Shown in pieces: positions 1-7,161 of a stretch of DNA of 64,000 bases (its first letter is position 1; each line of letters opens with the position of its first letter). This DNA comes from Flammeovirga yaeyamensis (GTDB lineage: Bacteria; Bacteroidota; Bacteroidia; Cytophagales; Flammeovirgaceae). A model generated the notes under the pieces. That model searched no databases. It was not told the origin of the DNA and was given only the letters and a program-made list of their open reading frames with translations. Both the position numbers and the translations under genes were made by a program. The stretch lies in assembly GCF_018736045.1 (NCBI RefSeq), contig NZ_CP076132.1, positions 2,589,501-2,653,500 on the forward strand, read 5' to 3'.

Positions 1-60
1 ATTGTTAACGATCAACTTTGAATTGTGAAAGTTGATTGATAAATTGAGGAAATAATTATT

Positions 61-141
61 ACTAATGGATATATGCCATATGGCGTATATCCGGTAAATT
101 TAGATGGATAAACGCCATGGCGTTTATCCAATGTTAGCACC
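61..141 (+). repeat. attC-like recombination site 0 with nested palindromes
   Basis: A strong secondary-structure element precedes the first cassette gene. It holds a near-perfect palindrome at 67-92 (GGATATATGCC / GGCGTATATCC) and a perfect 26-bp palindrome at 105-130 (TGGATAAACGCC / GGCGTTTATCCA). The outer arms also pair with each other, with ACTAAT (61-66) opposite GTTAGC (133-138). The right-hand box GTTAGCACC (133-141) is complementary over 9 of 9 bases to GGTGCTAAC at 755-763, the end of the cassette that follows. That is the integron-cassette signature. The identification as attC is inference from structure; the left-hand box is degenerate. Confidence 0.6.
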
Positions 142-154
142 AACCTCGATACAA

Positions 155-748
155 ATGAAGCTGAGTAGAATATTTAATACTAAAAAAACAACTAAGAAAT
201 TAGTAAAATTTGTTGCAGGTGATTTAAATAGGCCAGAAATCGAATTTGATTACGGAAAAATATTTGAACAATCAGATAATTCAATAATTATTGCGGCAAG
301 TAAAAATCAAATAGAACTATTAACTGACCTACTGAATGATTTAGAACCACCTTTTTATATTTTGTATGTTTTAGTTGTTTCGAGAATAGGACAAGAATTA
401 GGAAGATATCAATCACCAATTTTTGAAACAAAAAGAGAATTGACTGAATTCCTTAATCGGTACCAAAAGTATTTTGAGACTGACGCAAGACACCATATTT
501 GGATTGGAACTGTTGAAAATAATGGACTTTTAGTTTATGACCAACACAACGTTGTATTTGCATATGGAAATATAAATAAGTTCAGAACACGATTAGCTAA
601 AAATAGATATAAGGAACAAGATTTTTCTTTTCCTGTACCACACGGACATTTATATCATGAAGAAAATGATAAATACGAAAAAAGTATTTTAACAGAATTT
701 GAATGGGAACTTTTTCCACTTCAATCAAATGATATTTATGATGAATAA
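155..748 (+). CDS. Hypothetical protein, cassette 1 payload
   Basis: Soluble protein of 197 residues with no signal peptide or membrane segment, and no family that I recognise. The frame is open from an ATG at 104, but that start lies inside the palindromic attC-like site, so the ATG at 155 (MKLSRIFNTKK) is preferred. The protein is rich in aromatic and charged residues (HHIWIGT, HGHLYHEEND, EFEWELF), a style common in small stand-alone proteins of cassette arrays and in immunity-like families, but this is only an impression. It is the only gene between attC-like sites 0 and 1, and it has no obvious promoter of its own. Confidence 0.75.
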   Translation: MKLSRIFNTKKTTKKLVKFVAGDLNRPEIEFDYGKIFEQSDNSIIIAASKNQIELLTDLLNDLEPPFYILYVLVVSRIGQELGRYQSPIFETKRELTEFLNRYQKYFETDARHHIWIGTVENNGLLVYDQHNVVFAYGNINKFRTRLAKNRYKEQDFSFPVPHGHLYHEENDKYEKSILTEFEWELFPLQSNDIYDE

Positions 749-754
749 AAGGCA

Positions 755-824
755 GGTGCTAACATTAGCTAATCTCCATCCATCGGGTGACGCACCCGCT
801 GGTCGTAGTTTAGCATTTACGTTG
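755..824 (+). repeat. attC-like site 1, left part (interrupted by group II intron)
   Basis: The site starts with the R''-like box GGTGCTAAC (755-763), complementary to GTTAGCACC at the start of the same cassette. AGCTAAT and TTTAGC then form an inner pair around a stem CGGGTG-acg-CACCCG (784-798). The R'-like box begins with GTTG at 821-824 and is cut there by the intron. It resumes at 2801 with TATGC, so the uninterrupted box would read GTTGTATGC. The stretch 749-1293 contains no gene: it is this site plus the 5' RNA domains of the intron. Confidence 0.65.
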
Positions 825-2800
825 GTGTGCCACGATGCTGTGGCTTTCCAGTAGGTGCAAATCCTACCTAAGTAATTTACTGTTCACTTAGAAGAGTCAC
901 TGACAGTGATCGCCGTGAGGTGGATAGCTGAAGCTCAGTGATCTCAAATAACCAAGCCGTAATACGGAAGTGTGAACCCATAGTAGCTTCGAAAAGGCAG
1001 GCGTAGATGGGGAGAGTTTTGACGGTCTCGAACCCTGTTACATTGTATGAATTAACAGTAACATGAAATACAATGATCTACCGGAGTCATAGGGATGGCG
1101 TGGTTATAGATGGAAAGTTATGGAACGTGGGAGATCTGTTATTTCAAAGGTTGGCCACCTTAAACAAGCTGATATAAGTATAGCGAAATTCAGCCTGGTA
1201 ATAACAGAAGTCGGAGGAGCCCATAGTACTGTCTGACTCTAAGGACAACATAACCTTGGATTAGGGAAGGGGCTCTACTTTAGAAACGCTTATATGAAAG
1301 ACAGAAAGACCTATATTGACACCGCTCTATTAGTAAGTCCATCTTCTACAAAGACAGATGAACAAGTTCGTGTCTTTCAAAGGAAGCTATACATTCGAGC
1401 CAAGCAAGATAAAGGTTTTAAAGCCTATAGCCTAAGTGATAAAATGAGCTTAGGCTACGTGTTAGTCGAATCTTACCGTCGTGTAAAACAAAACTATTCC
1501 CATGGTAGAGGTGTCGATAATATGTCATTTGATGACATAGAAAAGTATGGAGTATCGAAGTTTCTGAAAGAACTACAATACGAACTCCAAACAAAAACGT
1601 ATCGTTGCCAAGCCGTTCGTCAAGTTGAAATACCTAAAGAGAAGAAGGGAGAATTTCGCCTTTTAGGCATCCCGACCATAAAAGATAGAGTCGCTCAAAT
1701 GGCAGTAAAGATGCTAATAGAACCTTTATGGGAAGCGGACTTTATTGATACCTCTTATGGATTTCGCCCGAAACGAGGAGCTCAAGACGCAGTGAAACAA
1801 ATCAAACAAAACCTATACGAAGGATACCACTTTGTCTATGATGCGGATTTATCGAAATACTTTGATACAATCCCTCATGATAAGTTGTTTGTGTTGTTAA
1901 AAGAGCGAATTAGCGATAAAGGAATACTCAATATTATTAAGCAATGGCTCTGTGCTCCCAAACAGTTAAAGAATGGGAAACGAATACAGTCCAAAATGGG
2001 TACCCCCCAAGGAGGAGTGATTAGTCCCTTGCTTTCTAATATTTATTTACATGCTTTTGACCGTATTGTTAATAATCCACGAGGTAAGTTTGCCAAAGCC
2101 AACATCCGAATAGTACGCTACGCAGATGATTTTGTATTGATGGGTGACTACTATTACAGTAGAGAAATCCTTGAATATATTAATTCAATAATGCGTAGGA
2201 TGGGTCTAACGATCAACAAGAATAAGACCTCAATTCTTCATGTACACAAGAAGAGTCTATTCTTTCTGGGTTTTGAATTTCGTTATGTTCGTTCCAAGTT
2301 TTCATGGAATACCAAGAAATACACGAACATTCGTCCTAGTATTAAATCAAGAAGTAAACTATTTGCCAATATTCGTGAGCTATTATGTATACGACGTCAT
2401 TGGAAAATAGAACCCTTGATTTACAAACTGAACTCAGTACTATATGGCTGGTTGAACTACTTTTCTATCAGCAAAGTCACCCATATTTGGGAGACGGCTA
2501 AGATTATTATCAAACAACTTGACTATAAACTTTTCAAGTGGCTCAAAAGTAAAGGGCGGAAAGCGCATAAGATGCTTCGCCAGCGTCCCTATCGTATCTT
2601 TGTCAAAAGCAAAGGTCTGATAGACTTAGAAAAGTATGCTCGCTTGAAAACACTTGCGAAAGCTCAATGAAGAATTCTATCGGTAAGCCGTATGAGGGAA
2701 AACTTCACGTACGGTTTGATGAAGGGGGTTCTGATAGTTTTCTCAAAATGATTACATTTATAATTATTTAAACAGAGAGAGCTATCAGGCTCTACTCTAC
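825..2800 (+). mobile_element. Group II intron, apparently full length
   Basis: The element starts with GTGTGCC, a group II 5' end of the GUGYG type. Structured sequence (825-1293) precedes a maturase gene. After that gene comes a domain V-like hairpin at about 2684-2718 (AAGCCGTA paired with TACGGTTT), then a domain VI-like helix with CTGATAG and CTATCAG arms (about 2728-2790), ending CTACTCTAC at 2800. The boundaries are supported independently: joining 824 to 2801 gives GTTGTATGC, perfectly complementary to GCATACAAC at 3627-3635. All parts needed for splicing and retrohoming seem present, so it may be active. The exon-binding sites were not resolved by eye. Confidence 0.88.
1294..2670 (+). 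CDS. ltrA: Group II intron reverse transcriptase/maturase
   Basis: The intron-encoded protein has 458 residues. The reverse transcriptase catalytic motif YADD is near residues 276-279 (RYADDFVLMG). Other RT blocks are visible: the LGIPTIKDRVAQ block near 125, SYGFRPKRGAQDAV near 150, the DADLSKYFDTIPH motif near 185 and GTPQGGVISPLLSNI near 230. The C-terminal region (about 330-458) fits a maturase domain X (YGWLNYFSI, a conserved maturase motif) and a basic tail. There is no HNH endonuclease domain. The protein binds its own intron RNA to assist splicing and reverse-transcribes it at the DNA target. The subclass is not certain; it does not look like the class C proteins usually linked to attC introns. 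Confidence 0.93.
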   Translation: MKDRKTYIDTALLVSPSSTKTDEQVRVFQRKLYIRAKQDKGFKAYSLSDKMSLGYVLVESYRRVKQNYSHGRGVDNMSFDDIEKYGVSKFLKELQYELQTKTYRCQAVRQVEIPKEKKGEFRLLGIPTIKDRVAQMAVKMLIEPLWEADFIDTSYGFRPKRGAQDAVKQIKQNLYEGYHFVYDADLSKYFDTIPHDKLFVLLKERISDKGILNIIKQWLCAPKQLKNGKRIQSKMGTPQGGVISPLLSNIYLHAFDRIVNNPRGKFAKANIRIVRYADDFVLMGDYYYSREILEYINSIMRRMGLTINKNKTSILHVHKKSLFFLGFEFRYVRSKFSWNTKKYTNIRPSIKSRSKLFANIRELLCIRRHWKIEPLIYKLNSVLYGWLNYFSISKVTHIWETAKIIIKQLDYKLFKWLKSKGRKAHKMLRQRPYRIFVKSKGLIDLEKYARLKTLAKAQ

Positions 2801-2810
2801 TATGCAAGCC
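2801..2810 (+). repeat. attC-like site 1, right part after the intron
   Basis: TATGCAAGCC continues the R'-like box interrupted at 824. GTTG+TATGCA is complementary over 10 of 10 bases to TGCATACAAC at 3626-3635, the end of cassette 2. Confidence 0.6.
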
Positions 2811-2829
2811 GAAAAAACAAAAAAACTAA

Positions 2830-3615
2830 ATGAATTACTTAAGAATCATAATGATTATGGGATTTATATCTAGCTTATTTGGTTGTGGTCAAGAGAATAG
2901 GAAATCAGAAAACAAATCCGATTCTATTAATCCGCTTATAACTAAACCGGTAGAGAATATTTCTGCAACTGACGACCAAAAAGAACGAAGAGCAAAATCT
3001 GAAAAAGTATGTGAATCAAATGGTGTTCCAATTTATAAGAATCCAAATTCACTTTTTATTGCCCCAGAAAAAGAATTAGAGTTAAGAACAAAGGACGAAA
3101 TAGTTGATAGAGCAATTGCATTATTGTATTTAGGGTTGAAAAGCGAAGGACTTGAACAAGTACATTTGGACAAAATGGAAGAAGACTATGGGGTTTCCTC
3201 TAAACTATCACCATCGGAAAAAGAATACGCTTACTCCACAAATCCAACTAACCAACAAAGGACTGATGCAAATTGGCGATATGAAAGTTTGCACGTTCTA
3301 CTTTGGTCTTTAGGTTATATTGATGAATTAATATATCCCAACCAAATGTGTAATGTTGCTGATGATGTGAAAATCATATATGAATTGGGACCTGACAAAT
3401 TTAGGACACAATCAAAATTGAGAAGTAAGGCAGAAATTCTTGACCAAGCTGATTTAATTTTAAGGTTAGATTGGGCTTGTGTAAGTGCAAGGGTCAAAAA
3501 TGAAGTTGCTCCTGGTGGTTTGAATTCAAGTGTTGTTTATGAAAGGCATTATGCATTAAACTGGCTAATTAAATATTTAAATCAGGATTGGGACAATATT
3601 TCTACGGATACTTAA
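2830..3615 (+). CDS. DUF4272 family lipoprotein, cassette 2 payload
   Basis: Protein of 261 residues. The N-terminus has a lipoprotein signal with a lipobox at SLFGC (Cys19), so it is probably membrane anchored. Residues about 80-258 match my memory of DUF4272: an N-terminal helical part (AIALLYLGLKSEG), NWRYESLHVLLWSLGYIDEL near 150, the AEILDQADLILRLDWACVSAR block near 200, and the family-typical end VVYERHYALNWLIKY..QDWDNISTDT. The biochemical function is unknown. It is the sole gene of cassette 2, about 20 bases after the reconstructed cassette start and about 10 bases before its closing site. No database search was made. Confidence 0.8.
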   Translation: MNYLRIIMIMGFISSLFGCGQENRKSENKSDSINPLITKPVENISATDDQKERRAKSEKVCESNGVPIYKNPNSLFIAPEKELELRTKDEIVDRAIALLYLGLKSEGLEQVHLDKMEEDYGVSSKLSPSEKEYAYSTNPTNQQRTDANWRYESLHVLLWSLGYIDELIYPNQMCNVADDVKIIYELGPDKFRTQSKLRSKAEILDQADLILRLDWACVSARVKNEVAPGGLNSSVVYERHYALNWLIKYLNQDWDNISTDT

Positions 3616-3625
3616 AAATAAAGCC

Positions 3626-3683
3626 TGCATACAACAATATGTAAAAATGCATTAAAACGCATTTTACATTAAACGTTGTAGCC
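3626..3683 (+). repeat. attC-like site 2 (complete)
   Basis: This is the best-formed site. The R''-like box GCATACAAC (3627-3635) and R'-like box GTTGTAGCC (3675-3683) pair through TACAAC/GTTGTA. An internal loop (AAT opposite TAAAC) separates these from an inner stem, ATGTAAAAATGC (3639-3650) with GCATTTTACAT (3659-3669). The inner stem leaves one unpaired A on the left arm, resembling the extrahelical base of integron attC sites. The terminal loop is 8 nt. The right box matches the end box of the next cassette (GGCTACAAT, 4357-4365) over 8 of 9 bases. Confidence 0.75.
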
Positions 3684-3705
3684 AATAAGGGAAAAATAGA
3701 ACAGA

Positions 3706-4347
3706 ATGAAAAAAATATTAATAATTATGGGAATTTTATCTTTCTTTGGATGTGGAGCAAAAAAATTAACATCAAAAGAAATTGAATTAGTTAATAAGTT
3801 GGATTTCAATATTGAACTTATGAAAGAACTGAAAAACGAAACAAAAAATGAATTAATTCAGTTACCAGCAATTGACCAAGAAACAGCAGATATTTTAGAC
3901 GAATACTATAACGGAATTCACTCAATAACTACAGAAAAAAAAGCTAATTCGATTGTAAAAAAATTAAAAGAAAAATTTAGAGCAAGAGGATATTTAATAT
4001 TTGCATTCACTGGCGAAAGCGATTCTAAAAGTATCGGAGTTATTAAAGGAACTAACGATCTTGATATTTTACGATATAGAAGAACAGACGGAATTAATCA
4101 CGATTATGAGAATAACGATATTGTTGCGAAAATATCTGAATGGAATGATAAATTTGGATTGACAGTAATTGGTTGTGGACGAGATTGGCTTGAATTGGAA
4201 TTTAAAAAATTACCGACTGATTTAGACGCTTTTGCTGACGAGGTTTATGAATTCTGTCCTGATACGGTTGACCAAGGAGTTGGAGAAATAGAAAATTTAA
4301 AGCAGCTTATAAAAGAAATGAATGGAATTTGGTTGTGGTGGGATTAA
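3706..4347 (+). CDS. DUF4253 family lipoprotein, cassette 3 payload
   Basis: Protein of 213 residues with a lipoprotein signal (MKKILIIMGILSFFGC, Cys16). The C-terminal half (about 120-213) carries the pattern I associate with DUF4253: a YENNDIVAKISEWNDKFGL segment, GCGRDWLELEFKKLP, AFADEVYEFCPDTVDQG, and the closing LWWD. Function unknown. It is the only gene of cassette 3 and starts 22 bases after the cassette start box. Upstream of the domain lies a charged helical linker. The family call is from memory of the conserved C-terminus. Confidence 0.8.
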   Translation: MKKILIIMGILSFFGCGAKKLTSKEIELVNKLDFNIELMKELKNETKNELIQLPAIDQETADILDEYYNGIHSITTEKKANSIVKKLKEKFRARGYLIFAFTGESDSKSIGVIKGTNDLDILRYRRTDGINHDYENNDIVAKISEWNDKFGLTVIGCGRDWLELEFKKLPTDLDAFADEVYEFCPDTVDQGVGEIENLKQLIKEMNGIWLWWD

Positions 4348-4356
4348 AAAAGTTCT

Positions 4357-4419
4357 GGCTACAATAATTAGGGCTTAGTTTGGTCTGAAAGACCTAAAAT
4401 TAAGCCCTAGTTGAACAAA
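4357..4419 (+). repeat. attC-like site 3
   Basis: The R''-like box GGCTACAAT (4357-4365) is followed by a long stem: TTAGGGCTTAG (4368-4378) pairs with TTAAGCCCTA (4400-4409), with an inner pair GGTCT/AGACC around GAA. The R'-like box is GTTGAACAA, starting at 4410. This last box is complementary over 10 bases to TTTGTTCAAC at 6739-6748, on the far side of the IS91-like module. Confidence 0.65.
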
Positions 4420-4461
4420 GGCGGTGGTTTACACATCGATGTCTGTATGGAACTTAGGGTA

Positions 4462-4493
4462 GACTTTTCATTGATATGAAAGGTCTTTTTTGT
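4462..4493 (+). terminator. Terminator-like hairpin inside the left end of the IS module
   Basis: AGACTTTTCAT pairs with ATGAAAGGTCT, with G-U pairing allowed, and is followed by TTTTTT. It would stop plus-strand transcription coming from the cassette genes into the IS module. The rest of 4494-4640 shows no gene. Confidence 0.5.
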
Positions 4494-4640
4494 GACTTAT
4501 TTTTCAATCATTCCCAAAACAGTCTTTTCCTGAGTATTTCTGAGCAAAGATTTTCACTCAAAAGTACTTGATTTTGGAAAGTAAAGGGTGTAGAAACCTA
4601 GGCTTACTTTCATAAGTTGAAAATTTGGAGAATGATGGAG

Positions 4641-5789
4641 TTAATTTATTGAAGCTGCATTTAGATTTTCCTTTTTTGGAGGAGCTCTTTGTGAAGCAAA
4701 ACGTGGTATGATCACCATACTTCTTTCCTTACAGCAAGGGTAGACTTTTGGATCATACCCAAGTTTTTCTGACGATATTTTAACCCAATCCCATTCCTTA
4801 ATTTTAGGAGGTTTCTGACCAATGGAAGTTCTAATTTGAGTAACTTTCTTTTTCTTTATAGCTCCATTGTAAAACCCAAAATGACGTATTCTTCTAAAAC
4901 CTTTTGGTAGAAGATGCCTGACATATCTCTGTATAAACTCTACATCTGAGAGTGTCATTTCTTTTTTCTTACCGCCTTGTCTATAATCTTTGTAAGAGAA
5001 AGTGACTTTACCATCGGAATAGTCCAATAATCTGTGGTTTGAGATAGCTGTTTTATGTGTATATCTACCCAGTTATTGTATGATTTGTTTTGCTCCTCCA
5101 AAAGGTCTTTTAGCATACACCACCCATTCTTTTTCAAAACAGTTTCTAGCTACCTCTCCTTCAAGAATAGTTCTCAGAAGCTCATTTTTTCTTATCCCTT
5201 GAATGAGTTTCGCCCGGAACATTTTGGCTAAACCTTTAGCAGGAAATAAGTATTTACCTGTTTTATCAGAACATTTCCAATGTTTACCGTTACAAAGAGC
5301 ACCTCCAGGAATAATGCAATGCAGATGAGGATGCAAAGTAAGGTTTTGTCCCCAAGTATGAAGTACAGTAATCATCCCCATTTCTCCTTGTAGAGACACT
5401 CTTCCAAAAGTTTTAATGGTTTCCCAAGCAGCAAAGAAAAGTAAATCATACATCTCCTTAGGATATTTTAGAAACAAGAAGTTTAGATGATGCGGAACTG
5501 TAAAAACAGTATGAAAATAGGGAACATCAAGAACTTCCTCTTCTCTTTTTAAAATCCATTTTTCTCTGTATGTAGCTTGACATTTAGGGCAGTTTCTATT
5601 TCTACAGCTGTTATATGAAATACGAACCTCTTTACATTTTTCACAATGATCGATATGTCGTCCAAGCTTTGCTGTTCTACATAAAGTCATCGCATGTAAA
5701 TCATACTTTTGCCTTGCTAAAAATTGAGTGGATTCCCTCCAAAATTGCTGTTGATTTAGTATATGAGCGATCTCAATTTTTGGTTGCAT
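4641..5789 (-). pseudogene. IS91 family transposase, stop codon at first catalytic tyrosine
   Basis: The reading frame covers 382 codons if an in-frame TAA at 5073-5075 is read through. The N-terminal zinc-binding region (Cys37 to Cys70, including HCEKCK and CRNRNCPKC) and the HUH motif (LHPHLHC, His153/155/157) are intact. IS91-type enzymes use two tyrosines in a YxxxY motif, in this subfamily usually written KYLGRYTH. Here the codons read Q-stop-LGRYTH, so the stop (codon 239) replaces the first tyrosine, consistent with TAC or TAT changing to TAA. The rest continues in the same frame to the end (KGFRRIRHFGFYNG). The enzyme should be inactive unless the stop is suppressed or is a sequencing error. 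Confidence 0.88.
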
Positions 5790-6606
5790 AGATCTTATCG
5801 AATGGAGAAAATGAATTGGATTTTTTAACTGTGGCGAGATTAAGGTAAAGCATAGTTGTTTGTAGAGCTTCGTGTCCTAACAGCTCTTTTAAAGTGAAAG
5901 GGTCCATTCCCATTTCGATACAATGAGTGGCATAAGTATGTCTTAAAGTATGAATTGTAACTCTCTTCTTGATGTTCGTTTTCTTAAGTGTTTCTCTGAA
6001 TAATGATCCGATGGAATTTGTCGCCATGTGTTTACTGGTATCGTATCCTTCAAATAGCCATAATTTCGGTCTTACATGTTTTAGATACTTTTCCAATCCA
6101 ACTTTCATAGTTTTAGAGAGCGGAACAATTCTATTTTTACTGTATTTAGTGTCACGTATGTAAATTGTCATACGATCAAAATCAATATCAGATACTTTAA
6201 GTCGGGCGACTTCTCTTATTCTGAGTCCAGCAGAATAGGTTAAAGCAAATAACACACGGTGTTTTAGGTGTTTGGGTGTTTTAAAAATGATTTTGCATTC
6301 TTCCACAGACAAAATATCTGGGATGGTAGCATTTGTTTTCAATGAAGGTAATTTTATGGCTCGATCGTCTCTATCACTTAATCTGAAGACATACCTCAAG
6401 GCATAGACATAATGCTTGAAGATGGTGTAAGAAGTGTTTTGTTTTTCTTTGAGAAGTAGCAGATAATCATTAATTTGATCATCGGAAAGTTCAAGTGGGA
6501 TCTTTTTAAAGTACAATGAGATACTAGCGATAGTACGGATGTAGTTTTTAAAAGTAGAAGAAGACTTTCCACTTAGCGTCATGTTTTGATACACTTGATC
6601 AAACAT
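5773..6606 (-). CDS. Tyrosine recombinase (XerC/D-like integrase)
   Basis: Protein of 277 residues. An N-terminal SAM-like core-binding domain (about 1-85) precedes the catalytic domain. The expected catalytic set is visible: Arg129 (AGLRIREV), a lysine in the TKYSKNR hairpin (154 or 157), His219 and Arg222 (HTLRHT), His245 (LLGH) and Tyr254 (MLYL). It cuts and rejoins DNA at specific sites. It overlaps the start of the IS91-like transposase by 17 bases and is likely co-transcribed with it. It lacks the extra segment between boxes that marks integron integrases (IntI), so it is not evidence of an integron integrase. Confidence 0.9.
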   Translation of the reverse strand: MFDQVYQNMTLSGKSSSTFKNYIRTIASISLYFKKIPLELSDDQINDYLLLLKEKQNTSYTIFKHYVYALRYVFRLSDRDDRAIKLPSLKTNATIPDILSVEECKIIFKTPKHLKHRVLFALTYSAGLRIREVARLKVSDIDFDRMTIYIRDTKYSKNRIVPLSKTMKVGLEKYLKHVRPKLWLFEGYDTSKHMATNSIGSLFRETLKKTNIKKRVTIHTLRHTYATHCIEMGMDPFTLKELLGHEALQTTMLYLNLATVKKSNSFSPFDKIYATKN

Positions 6607-6828
6607 GTTTTTAAAACCAGGAACAACACGTTTCGCTTTTTCGACTATTGTCTCTTTTTTTTCATCTTAGTAAACTATTAATTACAAAATCAATTAAGAT
6701 ATAAAGGTAAGAGATTGTGGGCTTTAGCTAGCGAAGCTTTTGTTCAACATCAATTAAACTCCAATCATGGTTGACCCAATAAACACATAGTTTAGTCATC
6801 ACGGTGAAACACTTAAGAAAATCTTAAC

Positions 6829-7080
6829 TTGAAAAGAAAAACAGGAATAATAATATTATTTTTAGGACTTTTAGTCATCATGAAATTCTGGATTGGAATT
6901 TACACACATGATGAATTTGGCAGTAAAAGAATTTTTGTAAAGCATAGACCGATTTGGAAAACTCACTTCTATTCACCAAGAGGAATGAGTGATTTAAAAT
7001 TATCTGAAATGACTATTGAAAAGCAAAACGAACAAATACTTTTCGATGAATTTGTTATAGAAAATCAAATAATTGAATAG
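6829..7080 (+). CDS. Small hypothetical membrane-anchored protein
   Basis: The frame of 83 codons starts at TTG. A basic N-terminus and one hydrophobic segment (about residues 5-24) suggest an inner-membrane anchor. The remainder is soluble and charged. No family recognised. The module boundary at 6748 is only 80 bases upstream, so the gene is either the first one after the IS module or part of a further cassette. Confidence 0.5.
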   Translation: MKRKTGIIILFLGLLVIMKFWIGIYTHDEFGSKRIFVKHRPIWKTHFYSPRGMSDLKLSEMTIEKQNEQILFDEFVIENQIIE

Positions 7081-7161
7081 AATGAAAATAACTCATCTCT
7101 ATCTACGGCATGACCGGTGTTGCACCCATTTGTATCAATTTATCATATACGTATAGAAATA

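Larger units (their letters stand above)
4410..6748 (-). mobile_element. IS91-like rolling-circle element with tyrosine recombinase
   Basis: This segment holds a HUH-type IS91-family transposase pseudogene and an upstream tyrosine recombinase, both on the minus strand and overlapping by 17 bases, a pairing often seen in Bacteroidota. The segment is bounded by GTTGAACAAA (4410-4419) and its inverted copy TTTGTTCAAC (6739-6748). IS91 elements normally lack terminal inverted repeats and insert beside a GAAC/GTTC-type tetranucleotide; GAAC is at 4412-4415. So the true ends are uncertain, and the inverted boxes may instead be cassette boxes. A terminator-like hairpin followed by TTTTTT lies at 4462-4493. 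Confidence 0.7.

Noticed and set aside
1-48. Small hairpin ATCAACTTT / AAAGTTGAT at the left edge
   Set aside because: It may belong to the preceding cassette or be a terminator, but the window is cut there and nothing more can be said.
104-154. N-terminal extension of the cassette 1 gene beginning at 104
   Set aside because: This segment lies in a perfect palindrome and the cassette boundary box, so it is the recombination site; the ATG at 155 is the better start.
5773-6606. The tyrosine recombinase as the missing integron integrase
   Set aside because: It is 277 residues, lacks the extra IntI segment, overlaps the IS91-like transposase gene and resembles the recombinases that travel with such elements.
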